DNA of 64,000 bases from Solilutibacter tolerans (GCF_900155935.1 NZ_FTLW01000005.1:124001-188000), one strand, 5' to 3'. Shown: positions 16,579 through 26,625, numbered from the stretch's first letter. Made by a program: numbers and translations. Notes: a model not told the origin generated them from the letters alone.

Positions 16579-18432
16579 TCAACGGTAACCCGCCGCCTGC
16601 AATTCGAACAATTCCGCGTAACGGCCGCCTTGCGCCATCAGCTCGACATGCGTGCCGCTGGCCTCCACCTTGCCATCGGCCAGCACCAGGATGCGATCTG
16701 CCATGCGCACGCTGGAGAAACGATGCGAGATGAGCACGGCGGTCCGATCTTCCGACAATTCCTTGAAGCGCTCGAACACCTCGTATTCGGCGCGTGCATC
16801 GAGCGCTGCAGTCGGCTCATCCAGGATCATCACCTGCGCATCGCGCATGTACGCGCGCGCGATCGCGATCTTCTGCCATTGGCCACCGGACAGATCCACA
16901 CCTTCCTTGAAGCGACGGCCGATGACCTGGTCGTAACCCTTGGGCAAGCCTTTGATCACCTCATCCGCCATGCCTTTGCGGGCAGCAACTTCGATACGGG
17001 CCATGTTGTCCATGTCGTCGATGTCGCCGACGCCGATGTTCTCTGCGGCGGTCAGGTGATAGCGCACGAAGTCCTGGAAGATCACGCCGATATTGGCGCG
17101 CAGCTCGTCGATGTCGTAATCACGCAGGTCGCGGCCATCCAGCAAAATGCGGCCCTCATCTGGGTCGTACAAGCGCGCAAGCAATTTCACCAAAGTGGTC
17201 TTGCCGGCGCCGTTTTCGCCGACCAACGCAATCACTTCGCCTGCGTGCAACTCGAACGAGAGATGACGCAGTGCCCAGCGATCAGCGCCCTCGTAGCGGA
17301 AACCGACATCCTCGAACACGAATCCGCTGCGGATCGGGCGCGGGACGGGCAGGGCGTCGGGCTTGGAGACAATTTCCGGTTGGATCTCGAAGAACGAATA
17401 CAGGTCGTCCAGATACAAGGCTTGGCTGGCGACTTGCGAGAAACCCGTCAGCAGACTTTCCAGTAATTGGCGCAGGCGGCGGAAGCTTCCGGCGAGGAAG
17501 GTCAGGTCGCCGATGGTGAAATCGCCACGCACCGTGCGCCAAGCGATGTAGGCATAAGCGACGTAGTAACCCAGCGTGCCCAACGCCGCGAGCAAGGTGC
17601 CCCAAAACGCGCGTCGGCCGGCCAACTTGCGATTGGCCTCGAAGAACTTTTGCGACAGGGTGCGAAAGCGTTCGATGAAGAAGCGGTTGAGGTTGAAGAT
17701 CTTCACCTCTTTCGCTGTCTCCACGCTCGCGCCCATCTGGCGGATGTATTCCAGTTGGCGGCGCTCCGGCGTCCATTGGAAATTGAGCGAGTAGTTGAGG
17801 GCGTTGAAATGTGATTCGCCAATGAAGGCCGGGATCAACGCGACGGCCAAGAGCACCATCAACCAAGGTGCATAGGCAAGCAGCCCAGCGGCGAAACTGA
17901 TCACGGTGATCACGTCCTGCGCCTGGCCGAAGAGCTGACCCATCAAGCTCATCCGCCCCATGGTCTGGCGACGCGCGCGGTCGAGCTTGTCCTGCAGGTC
18001 GGCGTCTTCGAAATCTTCCAGATCGAGCGTCGCCGCATGCTCCATCAGGCGGATGCTGGTGGTGTTGGTGAATTTTTCGGACAAGACCGAATCGACATAG
18101 CTCACCAACCGGCCCAAGAGGTCCGAGCCGATCGCCAGCCCGAACTCGAGCCCGAGCAACATCATCAAGTGATCAAGCGCGCCGGATTGCCACGCCGTCG
18201 ACAATTCATGAGCCACGCCCAGGCCAATCAGACGCACGGCTTCGTCGATGATCAGCTTGCCGATGTAGAGCGTGATGATCGGCATGAACGCACGAATCAG
18301 GCGGATGCCGATCGCGGCGATGGTCAGCGGTTTGCTGGTGCTCCAGATCTCGCGCAGGAACGGCGGAACGTTGCGCATCGCGGAGAAGCGTTGGCGGAGA
18401 CCGAGTTGTTGTGGGGGCAGGGGGGGCGGCAT
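16579..18432 (-). CDS. ABC exporter, fused permease and ATPase
   Basis: Half-transporter of 617 aa: six-helix membrane domain in about residues 30-330, ATPase in about 360-610. The Walker A is GENGAGKTTL, the signature LSGGQWQK and Walker B VMILDEPTAALD, with a switch His in LISHRF. It resembles multidrug/lipid/peptide exporters; the cargo is unknown. It would work as a homodimer. It lies downstream of the TonB-dependent receptor gene (74 bp) and 25 bp upstream of the NYN gene. Confidence 0.92.
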   Translation of the reverse strand: MPPPLPPQQLGLRQRFSAMRNVPPFLREIWSTSKPLTIAAIGIRLIRAFMPIITLYIGKLIIDEAVRLIGLGVAHELSTAWQSGALDHLMMLLGLEFGLAIGSDLLGRLVSYVDSVLSEKFTNTTSIRLMEHAATLDLEDFEDADLQDKLDRARRQTMGRMSLMGQLFGQAQDVITVISFAAGLLAYAPWLMVLLAVALIPAFIGESHFNALNYSLNFQWTPERRQLEYIRQMGASVETAKEVKIFNLNRFFIERFRTLSQKFFEANRKLAGRRAFWGTLLAALGTLGYYVAYAYIAWRTVRGDFTIGDLTFLAGSFRRLRQLLESLLTGFSQVASQALYLDDLYSFFEIQPEIVSKPDALPVPRPIRSGFVFEDVGFRYEGADRWALRHLSFELHAGEVIALVGENGAGKTTLVKLLARLYDPDEGRILLDGRDLRDYDIDELRANIGVIFQDFVRYHLTAAENIGVGDIDDMDNMARIEVAARKGMADEVIKGLPKGYDQVIGRRFKEGVDLSGGQWQKIAIARAYMRDAQVMILDEPTAALDARAEYEVFERFKELSEDRTAVLISHRFSSVRMADRILVLADGKVEASGTHVELMAQGGRYAELFELQAAGYR

Positions 18433-18506
18433 CGCGGCAGGTTAGTGGTGGGAGTGTGATGTGGGTGCGATGTTGCTTTATTGCGGACGAGGGTCGATAC
18501 GGTCAG

Positions 18507-20636
18507 TCAATCAGCAGCCTGCCAGCGCCAACCAAGCCCCAAGGTGAAGCTGCGCCCCGGTGCAGGCTCAAAACTTCGACCATTTGCCTCGTTGACGATC
18601 ACCGAGCCGATATAACGGCGATCCAGAAGATTGTCGATACGGGCAAACGCATGCCAGCCCGCTGCATCCGGGTGTTGCCATCGCAGTGCCACGGCATGTC
18701 GTACATTGCCGGGCGCGGAGGCACTATTGGCATCGTCAACGGTGATCGCTGCATTGCCGGTGGTTTCCAGCGCCAGTGCTAGTGTTCGGTCGTCGCGATG
18801 CAGGTCGATGCGAGCGAAGCCCTGCACGCGCGGAATGCCCGGAATGCGATTGCCTGAAGGGATGGCACGCGTTTCGATCACCCCGTTGCGAATGACCTGC
18901 GTCTGCCATCCTTGGCTGAAGCATGCATCGATGAGGTTGGCGCTGAAGGTGTAGCTGATGTTCGTGTGCGGAGTGCCGGCAAGGCTAGCCTCCAGCCCAT
19001 TTCGTCGTGTGCGTGCTGCATTGGCGAAGCTGCTGCGTCCACCGCTTGACATCACTTGGGTGATCTCATCGCGCCCATCGACCCTGTATAGCGCGATGCT
19101 GGCTTCATACCCACGACCGCGCCAACGCGCACCGATCTCTGTGCTGTTGAAATGCGCAGTACCCAGCGCAATGTTGAGGCCACCTGCGCCATCGGGCCGG
19201 TAGGCGAGTTCGGTCATGGTTGGGGTCTCGTAGCCTCGCCCCAGGCTTGCGAACACTTCGCCACCATCAAAGCGACGAGACAGTCCGGCGGAAATCGCGG
19301 TCTCGCTGTAATCCAGCCGACCGCTGTCATCGCCATTGCCGATTGCTATGTAGCGGTCCTGCGATTCAAAACGCAGACGCCCATAACGGATCGCAGCCAG
19401 TCCCGACCAATCATCAGACCAACGAGTCTCGCCACTCAGCCAGGCTTCGCTGCTGCGGACCCGATTGCTTTCATCACGGCGCAAGCGTCCGCGCACCCCC
19501 AACTCGGTGCCGATGAAATTCTCGAAGCCGCGGCGGTCCTCTTCCAGGGTGCCGATGTCGATACCGCCTGCCCACGCGCCGTGCTCACCCCCACTGCGGT
19601 GCGACAAGGACAAGCCGCTACTGCGTCGCCCAAGGTCAATCACGCCGCCTGCATGCGAAGGCGGGCGCTGCACGGCGATAGGGATGGCCAGAAATTGGTT
19701 GATGTCGCGGCGGGTATGCCACAGGGCCAACTTCAGCTCACGTCCATTGGCATAACGCCAATCCCAGCGTAGTCCTGCCTGTCGTTGTTCGATCTCTTTG
19801 CGCGTGTTGAACGCAAGCGCGACGGGGTCCGTGCCTTGCGGTGTCAGCCGCCATTGCGCGGGCGTCAGGCCCAAGGGGTCATCGGTCTCTGGCTGCCTCA
19901 GCGCATCGACCACCAGTTGCATTTTGTGGTCAGCATTCGGCGTCCACTGGGCGATGGCATGTGACTCATCACGTCGCGCCGCGCTATGGGGACGATGGCC
20001 ATCGGTGGTGAAGTAACTGATGCCGACGCGCCCGCGCCAGTTGCGCGCAGCACCATCCGCACGCAACAAAAAGCGCTGGCTGCCATTGCTGCCAAACCAG
20101 CCTTGTGAACGCAACTGGTTGTCATCGCCCAACACGCTTTCGCCGATGATCGCGCCGCCCGCGGCATTGCCGTATTGCAGTGCCAACGGGCCACGCAGCA
20201 CCTCGATGCGATCCAGCATCGACAATGCAAACCCAGATGCCTGGCCTTGTCCATCCAGTGCACTGGCGGGAATACCGTCCGTCACCAGGCTTAGGCCGCG
20301 CACGCCAAAAGTGCTGCGTGCACCAAAGCCGCGACTCTGCAGCTGCACATCCTGCGCATAGTTGTAGCGTTCCATCGCGATCACGCCGGGGACAGCCTGC
20401 AAGGTCTCGGACAAACTCAGCTGGCGCTGGCCATCACGCAAGGCCTCGCCATTGATCACGCTGACGGCGCCGGGAAAGTGGCTCAGGGGGATGCGATGAC
20501 CGCTGACTTGCACGTGGTCGAGCACCTCGGGCGTGGATTGTGCAAATGCGGTCACAGGCAACAGGACAACCACCGCCCATCGCGCCGATGTCGGCTTGTG
20601 TGATGAATGTGCAGTGCTGATTGAGGCTGGCGACAT
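18507..20636 (-). CDS. TonB-dependent outer-membrane receptor
   Basis: Outer-membrane active transporter, 709 aa. After a signal peptide (cleavage near AFA-QS) the TonB-box-like region VLDHVQVSG and the plug domain (about residues 45-160; GVRGLSLVTDGIP, RIEVLRGP, GNAAGGAI) are followed by a beta barrel. The C-terminus FTLGLGWRWQ is a final strand, although it ends in AAD rather than an aromatic residue. General architecture resembles ferric-chelate receptors, but the ligand cannot be deduced. Energy would come from ExbB/ExbD and TonB encoded elsewhere in this window. Confidence 0.93.
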   Translation of the reverse strand: MSPASISTAHSSHKPTSARWAVVVLLPVTAFAQSTPEVLDHVQVSGHRIPLSHFPGAVSVINGEALRDGQRQLSLSETLQAVPGVIAMERYNYAQDVQLQSRGFGARSTFGVRGLSLVTDGIPASALDGQGQASGFALSMLDRIEVLRGPLALQYGNAAGGAIIGESVLGDDNQLRSQGWFGSNGSQRFLLRADGAARNWRGRVGISYFTTDGHRPHSAARRDESHAIAQWTPNADHKMQLVVDALRQPETDDPLGLTPAQWRLTPQGTDPVALAFNTRKEIEQRQAGLRWDWRYANGRELKLALWHTRRDINQFLAIPIAVQRPPSHAGGVIDLGRRSSGLSLSHRSGGEHGAWAGGIDIGTLEEDRRGFENFIGTELGVRGRLRRDESNRVRSSEAWLSGETRWSDDWSGLAAIRYGRLRFESQDRYIAIGNGDDSGRLDYSETAISAGLSRRFDGGEVFASLGRGYETPTMTELAYRPDGAGGLNIALGTAHFNSTEIGARWRGRGYEASIALYRVDGRDEITQVMSSGGRSSFANAARTRRNGLEASLAGTPHTNISYTFSANLIDACFSQGWQTQVIRNGVIETRAIPSGNRIPGIPRVQGFARIDLHRDDRTLALALETTGNAAITVDDANSASAPGNVRHAVALRWQHPDAAGWHAFARIDNLLDRRYIGSVIVNEANGRSFEPAPGRSFTLGLGWRWQAAD

Positions 20637-20698
20637 CAGCCCAGATTACACAGGCCGTATGTGCATTCCTCGTTGACCTGGCATGTCATCGCCCAAGC

Positions 20699-21232
20699 TC
20701 AATTTGCAGATTCCGAGATGCGCTTCAAATTGGCCAGACTTTCTTCGAAGTCCTTGCCGATCATGGCATCCATCGACACGAATACCGACATCAATTTGGA
20801 AATGAAATTATTGTCGCCACGCATCGACCAAGTGACCTTGGAGCCACTTGCGGTGGGTTCGATGTCGATATCGGTACGCGCCTTGGAGGCGAAGGGTTCG
20901 ATGAACTCCAGATCCATGCCCACCTTGCGGCCGGGGATCGACTCGATGATGGCCATGCTGCCCTTGCCGACGTCCTTGTTCCCTTGCCATGCGTATTTGG
21001 CACCCACGCCGGCGTCTGGGCCGTCGAAAGAGGTCTGCATCGCTGGATCGAGCTTTTGCCAGGGGGACCACTGCGGGAAATGGTGGAAGTCATTAACCAG
21101 TGCGTGCACACGCGCGGGCGGGGCCGCCAGCTCGATGCTGCGGCTGACCTCATAGGTATCGGGACGGGTCGCGGCATAGGCCATCAGCCCCGCGACGGCG
21201 ACGATGAGCGCGATCAGGATCTTCTTCAGCAT
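20699..21232 (-). CDS. SRPBCC-family (polyketide cyclase/START-like) membrane-anchored protein
   Basis: 177 aa with one N-terminal membrane helix (about residues 3-20) and a single SRPBCC ligand-binding domain (about 28-175). The segment PARVHALVNDFHHFPQWSPW is the usual first helix and turn of polyketide-cyclase/YndB-type domains. Ligand and role unknown. It is the upstream member of a leftward group, 62 bp before the TonB-dependent receptor gene, and diverges from fumarase. Confidence 0.85.
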   Translation of the reverse strand: MLKKILIALIVAVAGLMAYAATRPDTYEVSRSIELAAPPARVHALVNDFHHFPQWSPWQKLDPAMQTSFDGPDAGVGAKYAWQGNKDVGKGSMAIIESIPGRKVGMDLEFIEPFASKARTDIDIEPTASGSKVTWSMRGDNNFISKLMSVFVSMDAMIGKDFEESLANLKRISESAN

Positions 21233-21360
21233 GGCGCTCTCCCCCTAGGAATGCCGATCATAGGCCGACGAGGGCGGCTTGGGATGTGCCGCGCAGGTGG
21301 CCACAAGCCTGGCCCGCCCGGGCGGATTAAAATGCGTCTTTCGCCAGCCCCGAGCCCGCC

Positions 21361-22881
21361 GTGACCTCGATCAAGCAAGAAGACTTCATCCAGTCCATCG
21401 CCGATGGCCTGCAGTACATCAGCTACTACCACCCGGTCGACTACATCAAGAACCTTGCCGCCGCCTATGAGCGCGAGGAATCGCCGGCGGCCAAGGATGC
21501 GATGGCGCAAATCCTCATCAACTCGCGCATGTGCGCCGAGGGTCATCGCCCGATCTGCCAGGACACCGGCATCGTCACGGTGTTCCTCGAGATCGGCATG
21601 GGTGTGCGCTGGGACGATGCGACCATGGGCATCGAGGACATGGTCAACGAAGGCGTGCGCCGCGCCTACAACCACCCGGACAACAAGCTGCGCGCCTCGG
21701 TGTTGGCCGACCCGGCCGGCAAGCGCCGCAACACCGGCGACAACACGCCCGCCGTGGTGAACATGAAGGTGGTGCCTGGCAACACCGTGGACGTGATCGT
21801 CGCGGCCAAGGGCGGCGGCTCGGAGGCGAAGAGCAAGTTCGCGATGTTGAACCCTTCCGACTCCATCGTGGATTGGGTGCTCAAGACCGTGCCGACCATG
21901 GGCGCCGGCTGGTGCCCGCCGGGCATGCTCGGTATCGGCATTGGCGGCACCGCCGAGAAGGCGATGCTACTGGCGAAGGAGTCGCTGATGGAGCCCATCG
22001 ACATCACCGACCTGAAACTGCGCGGCCCGCAGAACCGCGCCGAAGAGCTGCGCCTCGAGTTGTATGACAAGGTCAACGCGCTCGGCATTGGCGCGCAGGG
22101 CCTCGGCGGCCTGACCACCGTGCTCGACATCAAGGTCAAGGACGTGCCGACCCACGCCGCCAACCTGCCGGTCGCCATGATCCCCAACTGCGCCGCCACG
22201 CGCCACGCGCACTTCACGTTGGATGGCAGCGGCCCGGTGATGCTGGATCCACCTTCGCTCGCCGATTGGCCGGAGCTTACCTACGACGCGTCCAAGGGCA
22301 AGCGCGTCAATCTGGATGCGGTCACCAAGGAAGAAGTCGCCAGCTGGCAGCCGGGCGACGTGCTGCTACTCAATGGCAAGCTGCTCACTGGCCGCGATGC
22401 CGCGCACAAGCGCATGACTGACATGCTCAACAAGGGCGAAGCGTTGCCGGTCGATCTGAAAGGTCGTTTCATCTATTACGTGGGTCCGGTCGACCCGGTG
22501 CGCGACGAAGTCGTCGGCCCCGCAGGCCCGACCACGGCCACGCGCATGGACAAGTTCACCCGCCAGATGCTGGAAGAAACTGGCTTGCTCGGCATGGTGG
22601 GCAAGGCCGAGCGCGGGCCGGCGGCCATCGAAGCCATCCGCGACAACGGTGCCGCTTATTTGATGGCAGTCGGTGGTAGCGCGTACCTGGTGTCGAAAGC
22701 CATCAAGGCGGCGAAGGTGCTGGCCTTCGAAGACCTGGGTATGGAGGCGATCTACGAATTCGAGGTCGAGGACATGCCGGTCACGGTTGCCGTCGATTCG
22801 CGTGGTACGTCCGTGCACCAAACCGGCCCGAAGCAATGGGCGGCGAAGATCGCGGGGATTCCGGTGGTGGTGGAGGCTTAA
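21361..22881 (+). CDS. fumA: Class I (iron-sulfur) fumarate hydratase
   Basis: Oxygen-sensitive [4Fe-4S] fumarase of the TCA cycle, 506 aa. The alpha part has Cys ligands in RPICQDTG near residue 63 and in PNCAATRHAHF near 280, and the N-terminal region matches the fumarase alpha domain. The beta part begins near residue 320 (SWQPGDVLLLNGKLLTGRDAAH). It starts at GTG, the only fitting start. TTAAAAT lies 28 bases upstream as a possible -10 element. The stop overlaps the convergent MscS stop. Confidence 0.94.
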   Translation: MTSIKQEDFIQSIADGLQYISYYHPVDYIKNLAAAYEREESPAAKDAMAQILINSRMCAEGHRPICQDTGIVTVFLEIGMGVRWDDATMGIEDMVNEGVRRAYNHPDNKLRASVLADPAGKRRNTGDNTPAVVNMKVVPGNTVDVIVAAKGGGSEAKSKFAMLNPSDSIVDWVLKTVPTMGAGWCPPGMLGIGIGGTAEKAMLLAKESLMEPIDITDLKLRGPQNRAEELRLELYDKVNALGIGAQGLGGLTTVLDIKVKDVPTHAANLPVAMIPNCAATRHAHFTLDGSGPVMLDPPSLADWPELTYDASKGKRVNLDAVTKEEVASWQPGDVLLLNGKLLTGRDAAHKRMTDMLNKGEALPVDLKGRFIYYVGPVDPVRDEVVGPAGPTTATRMDKFTRQMLEETGLLGMVGKAERGPAAIEAIRDNGAAYLMAVGGSAYLVSKAIKAAKVLAFEDLGMEAIYEFEVEDMPVTVAVDSRGTSVHQTGPKQWAAKIAGIPVVVEA

Positions 22882-24218
22882 ACCTCATGCGCTGTTCGGG
22901 TGTCAGACGGTGGCACCGTGGTTGCTGGCTTTTGCGTCAGCAAATCCTTCCCATCGGCGCTCTCCACATGGTCGATCTGATCGTCCAGCGTGCGGTCCAC
23001 CGAGGTATCACGGTTGTCGCCGCTCTCGCGATGCTGGGTAGCGTGTTGCTCGTCGCCGGTTTCGCGGGTAAGGGCCACGCGTTGCACGCCGTCGGGTGGC
23101 ACCAGTCCCTCCTCGCGCAGGGCACGTCGCACCAGTCGCATCGCCTCGCTGCGTGTTTTCGCCAAGTCGTTGCGATGCTGGTCGATCCAGCCCATGAATC
23201 GCAGCGTCGCGGCGTCGTTGGCCAGGTCCTGGATCAGGGCCGTGGGCGCAGGATCGTCCAAGACACCGTCGATGCCGCGTAGCGTGCGAATGCCAACGTC
23301 CATGGCGGCGTGCCAAGAGCGTCCCGTCGCCACGTTGGTGGCGAAATCGAAACGCCGCTTCGGATTGCGCGTGTAATTGAGTAACACCGATTTGAAGACG
23401 ACCCCGTTGGGCAGCATGAGGTGGTTGCCTTCCACCGTCATCAGCTGGGTCGTCCGTGACGTCAGTGCCACCACGCGCCCTTCGTGTTGGTCGATGCGAA
23501 CCAGGTCACCGGGGCTGAAAGGCCGCCGAAGCGACAACAGGATGCCGGCGATGTAGTTTTCGGCGATGTCCTTGAACGCAAAGCCCAACACCAGCCCAAC
23601 CACACCCGCCGACCCCAGCACCGCACCCACCAGCGAGGTGGCGCCGAGAAGGTCGAGCGCCAGCAGCGACCCGCCCAGTACCACCAGCCCGCGCACCACG
23701 CTGCGTACCAGCCCATCCATGTAGGGGTTGTGGTTGCTCAGCCGTTTGACGAAGCGCAGGTTGCGGCTGAGCACGCCACCCAGCCACACGGACAGCAAGA
23801 CGATGAGCAAGGCCATGACGAGCAGGGGAATGCGCGCGGCCAAGCGCATCAACTTCGCTTCCACTTCGTCCAAGGCCGCTTTGAAACGCACGCGCAGGTC
23901 CGGGTCCAGCTCGGTGCGGTTTTGCACCGTTGCGATGCCCGGGGTATCGGCGGCCAAATCGCTGGCTTGCTTGCGGTCGGGCTGCGTCGGCACTTCACCC
24001 GATAGTGTGGCGACACCGCTGCTGACGTCGGCCTCGACCTCCTGCAACGCCGGGCGCGCATCAAGTTTGGCCTCGACGCGGCGTTCGGCCTGTCGGTCCG
24101 CCGGCGTCACCGCGGCGGTGTCGCTCGCCGCAGGCGCCTCTTGGGCTGCGGCGCTCATGGTCACCATCGCCAACCACGTGGCCAAGACGACGTGCAGACA
24201 GCGCGTGCGAGTATTCAT
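22878..24218 (-). CDS. MscS-family mechanosensitive channel with periplasmic BON domain
   Basis: 446 aa. A signal peptide ends near AQE, then a BON domain at about residues 45-100 (VEADVSSGVATLSGEVP), membrane helices at about 125-210, the MscS pore-lining glycine/alanine helix VGLVLGFAFKDIAENYIAG, and the beta domain with GDLVRI and LPNGVVFKSVLLNY. A polar C-terminal tail of about 60 residues is rich in Asp, His, Thr and Arg. MscS channels release osmolytes during hypo-osmotic shock; the BON domain suggests attachment to membrane or periplasmic partners. Last gene of a DUF456-PLD-MscS group. Confidence 0.9.
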   Translation of the reverse strand: MNTRTRCLHVVLATWLAMVTMSAAAQEAPAASDTAAVTPADRQAERRVEAKLDARPALQEVEADVSSGVATLSGEVPTQPDRKQASDLAADTPGIATVQNRTELDPDLRVRFKAALDEVEAKLMRLAARIPLLVMALLIVLLSVWLGGVLSRNLRFVKRLSNHNPYMDGLVRSVVRGLVVLGGSLLALDLLGATSLVGAVLGSAGVVGLVLGFAFKDIAENYIAGILLSLRRPFSPGDLVRIDQHEGRVVALTSRTTQLMTVEGNHLMLPNGVVFKSVLLNYTRNPKRRFDFATNVATGRSWHAAMDVGIRTLRGIDGVLDDPAPTALIQDLANDAATLRFMGWIDQHRNDLAKTRSEAMRLVRRALREEGLVPPDGVQRVALTRETGDEQHATQHRESGDNRDTSVDRTLDDQIDHVESADGKDLLTQKPATTVPPSDTRTAHEV

Positions 24219-24253
24219 GGGATACGTTTCTCGCTAAGACTGGCCGGGTGGGC

Positions 24254-25546
24254 TTATAGCTGCGACTTGAACGGCAGCACAAACTTCTCCATAAACTTTT
24301 CCTTGGCCGGGCGTTCCTTCCACATCTGATAGGTGTAGCGCACCGTCGGCTTGATGTCGTCCTCGAATACCTCAGTCATACGGGCGGCGAAGTCGCGGTT
24401 GTAGATATTGAGGCTGGCTTCGTCGTTAAGTCGGAAACTCCGCACGTCGAAGTTGGTGGAACCTACGCTCACCATCAACTTGTCCACGATCAACATCTTG
24501 TTGTGCATCATCGTAGGCTGGTATTCATAGACTTCCGCACCGGCCATGAGCAGTTCGCCCCAGTGCGCCTTGGAAGCCAGTTTCACCGTGGTCGAATCGA
24601 TGTGCTTGCCCGGCACGATCACACGAATGCGTACACCACGGTGACGCGCTGCGATCAAGGCCTGAATGATGAGGTCATCCGGCACGAAATACGCGGCCTG
24701 GAGATCGATGGTGTGTTCAGCCGCGGCGATCGCCATCAGGTACATGAGGTGCATCGACTCGCTGCCGCCTGCAGGTGAAGCGATGAACATGTGCGCATCC
24801 ATTTCGCCGGCAGTCGGCAGCGCCGGGAAATACTCCGGCCCGTTGAGGACGATGCCGGTGGTCTTGATCCAATTGTCGTTGAACGCGGCCTGGAACTGGC
24901 TGACCACGGGGCCACGCACACGGAAATGCAGGTCACGCCAATGATCCGGATCCTGGGCATTGCCGGACCAGCTATCCGCGATGCCGACGCCGCCGGTAAA
25001 GGCGAGTTCGCCATCGATGATCAGCAGCTTGCGGTGGGTGCGGTTGTTCAGGCGGCCCAGGTTGTACCACTTGAGCGGCCTGTATTTAAGGATGTTGACG
25101 CCAGCCTTTTCCATCTCATCCAGCAAGGCATCGTCCATCTTGATCGCACCGGCCCAATCGACCAGCACGTTCACGGTTACCCCGGCGCGGGCACGCTCGG
25201 CCAAGGCATCGGCGAATTGCTTGCCGACCGTGCCTGACCAATAGATATATGTCTCGAAATTGATGTTGCGCTGCGCGCCTTGGATGGCCTCGAGCATTGC
25301 TGGAAAGATTTCGACGCCGTTTTCCAGATCTTGGACTTCATTTCCTTGCAACACCGAAGGGCCCAACATCGCGCCCATCTCGCGTTCGAACTGCGGATCG
25401 TCAACGGTGTAGCGGTGTTCGATCTTGCGTTCGAGCGTTTTTTCAGGCGTGGCGAAGTTCATCGCCAGCACGATGACGATCAAAGTCACCAATGCGGTGA
25501 TGCCTATGGTCCAGATCATGCGACGACGACTCCAATTGAAGGGCAT
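24254..25546 (-). CDS. Phospholipase D-type cardiolipin synthase
   Basis: 430 aa with one N-terminal membrane helix (about residues 10-30). Two HKD motifs are present: HRKLLIIDGELAFTGG near residues 173-188 and MHNKMLIVDKLMVSVGSTN near 348-366. This is the ClsA/ClsB-type enzyme that makes cardiolipin from phosphatidylglycerol or a related donor. It lies 35 bp upstream of the MscS channel gene, a plausible membrane-stress pairing. Another PLD-family activity cannot be excluded. Confidence 0.9.
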   Translation of the reverse strand: MPFNWSRRRMIWTIGITALVTLIVIVLAMNFATPEKTLERKIEHRYTVDDPQFEREMGAMLGPSVLQGNEVQDLENGVEIFPAMLEAIQGAQRNINFETYIYWSGTVGKQFADALAERARAGVTVNVLVDWAGAIKMDDALLDEMEKAGVNILKYRPLKWYNLGRLNNRTHRKLLIIDGELAFTGGVGIADSWSGNAQDPDHWRDLHFRVRGPVVSQFQAAFNDNWIKTTGIVLNGPEYFPALPTAGEMDAHMFIASPAGGSESMHLMYLMAIAAAEHTIDLQAAYFVPDDLIIQALIAARHRGVRIRVIVPGKHIDSTTVKLASKAHWGELLMAGAEVYEYQPTMMHNKMLIVDKLMVSVGSTNFDVRSFRLNDEASLNIYNRDFAARMTEVFEDDIKPTVRYTYQMWKERPAKEKFMEKFVLPFKSQL

Positions 25547-25646
25547 GGGGATGAGGCTCAGTCCTAGTCAATCCCACAATCATGCCCACCAGGTCGCCAG
25601 TGCAGGGTGAAGGACAAGCCGCCGAAGCCGGGTGATTTCACAGTTT

Positions 25647-26147
25647 TCAGATGAACCATGCCAGCGCGAAGATGCCGACCATGGTGAAGACCACGGCCAA
25701 TTTCAATGCGATGCCAAGCACGATGCCGAGCCAAGTGCCTACGCCAATCTTCGCGGCAGCACTGATGTCGGCTTGCCCCATGCTGCGGCGATGCAACAGC
25801 TCGCCCGCCACCGCGCCAGCGAATGCGCCGATGAAGATGCCGAATGGCCCCAGCAGCAAACCGCCAAGCATGCCCAGCACCGATCCAATCACTGCCATGC
25901 GGCTTGCGCCGACCCGCTTCGCCCCCTTGGCTGTGGCCCAAAAATCCACCACCAGCGATAACGCTGTGAGTAAACCCAGAATCACCAGCGGTGCCCAACC
26001 GACCTTGTCGAAGCCATCCGCCCATGCCGCCAGCAGCAAGCCGGCGAATACCAGTGGCACGCCGGGCAGTGCGGGCAGCACCGTGCCGATGACACCGACC
26101 ACCACCATCAAGGCAGCCAGCAAGTAGAAGAGGGTGGTGTTTTCCAT
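25647..26147 (-). CDS. DUF456 membrane protein
   Basis: Small integral membrane protein, 166 aa, with four to five hydrophobic segments and Gly-rich turns (LPGVPLVFAGLL; GPFGIFIGAFAGAVAGE). This is the DUF456 pattern; the family has no known function. The start ATG is divergent from the second cold-shock gene. It lies 100 bp upstream of the cardiolipin synthase gene on the same strand. Confidence 0.85.
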   Translation of the reverse strand: MENTTLFYLLAALMVVVGVIGTVLPALPGVPLVFAGLLLAAWADGFDKVGWAPLVILGLLTALSLVVDFWATAKGAKRVGASRMAVIGSVLGMLGGLLLGPFGIFIGAFAGAVAGELLHRRSMGQADISAAAKIGVGTWLGIVLGIALKLAVVFTMVGIFALAWFI

Positions 26148-26386
26148 CGAGGCATCCGGTTGTTCAAAAGGTGATTCTCGCCCAGTTTGCGGATTGCAAT
26201 TTCACAATGGCAGCGATAAGTTGAGGCCGCTGAGTTCCAAGGGTCACCGTGGACCGTGGCCTGCGTGGTGGCTTCACTTGATGCTGCACCGTCGTTTTGC
26301 GATTCATACCCTTTGTGACCAGCATCGCCCGTCGTCGCAGCTCGCTGCATGATCGGTTGTCCTGCAATGTCCAAGGAGTCAGTTCG

Positions 26387-26596
26387 ATGTCGAACCGTGA
26401 AACCGGAACCGTGAAGTGGTTCAACGATGCCAAGGGATTTGGCTTTATCAGCCGTGAAAGCGGCGAGGACGTCTTCGTCCACTTCCGTGCAATCCAGACG
26501 GATGGCTTCAAGACCTTGAAAGAGAATCAAAAGGTCAGCTTCGTCGTCGTCGAAGGTCAAAAAGGCCTTCAGGCCGATGCCGTCGAGCCACTCTGA
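26387..26596 (+). CDS. Cold-shock domain protein (second copy)
   Basis: 69-aa CspA-family protein with RNP1 KGFGFI and RNP2 VFVHF. The first 25 residues nearly match the copy about 21 kb upstream; they diverge in the second half ([13 protein letters not shown] here). The ATG follows AAGGAG by 8 bases. About 239 bases separate it from the divergent DUF456 gene, leaving room for a regulated 5' leader. Its own terminator follows. Confidence 0.96.
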   Translation: MSNRETGTVKWFNDAKGFGFISRESGEDVFVHFRAIQTDGFKTLKENQKVSFVVVEGQKGLQADAVEPL

Positions 26597-26625
26597 ATCG
26601 ATCAAGCCAAACTTGGATCCAGTTG

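Noticed and set aside
21314-21325. 12-bp palindrome CCGCCCGGGCGG upstream of fumA
   Set aside because: Short GC-only dyad expected by chance in a high-GC genome; no further evidence.
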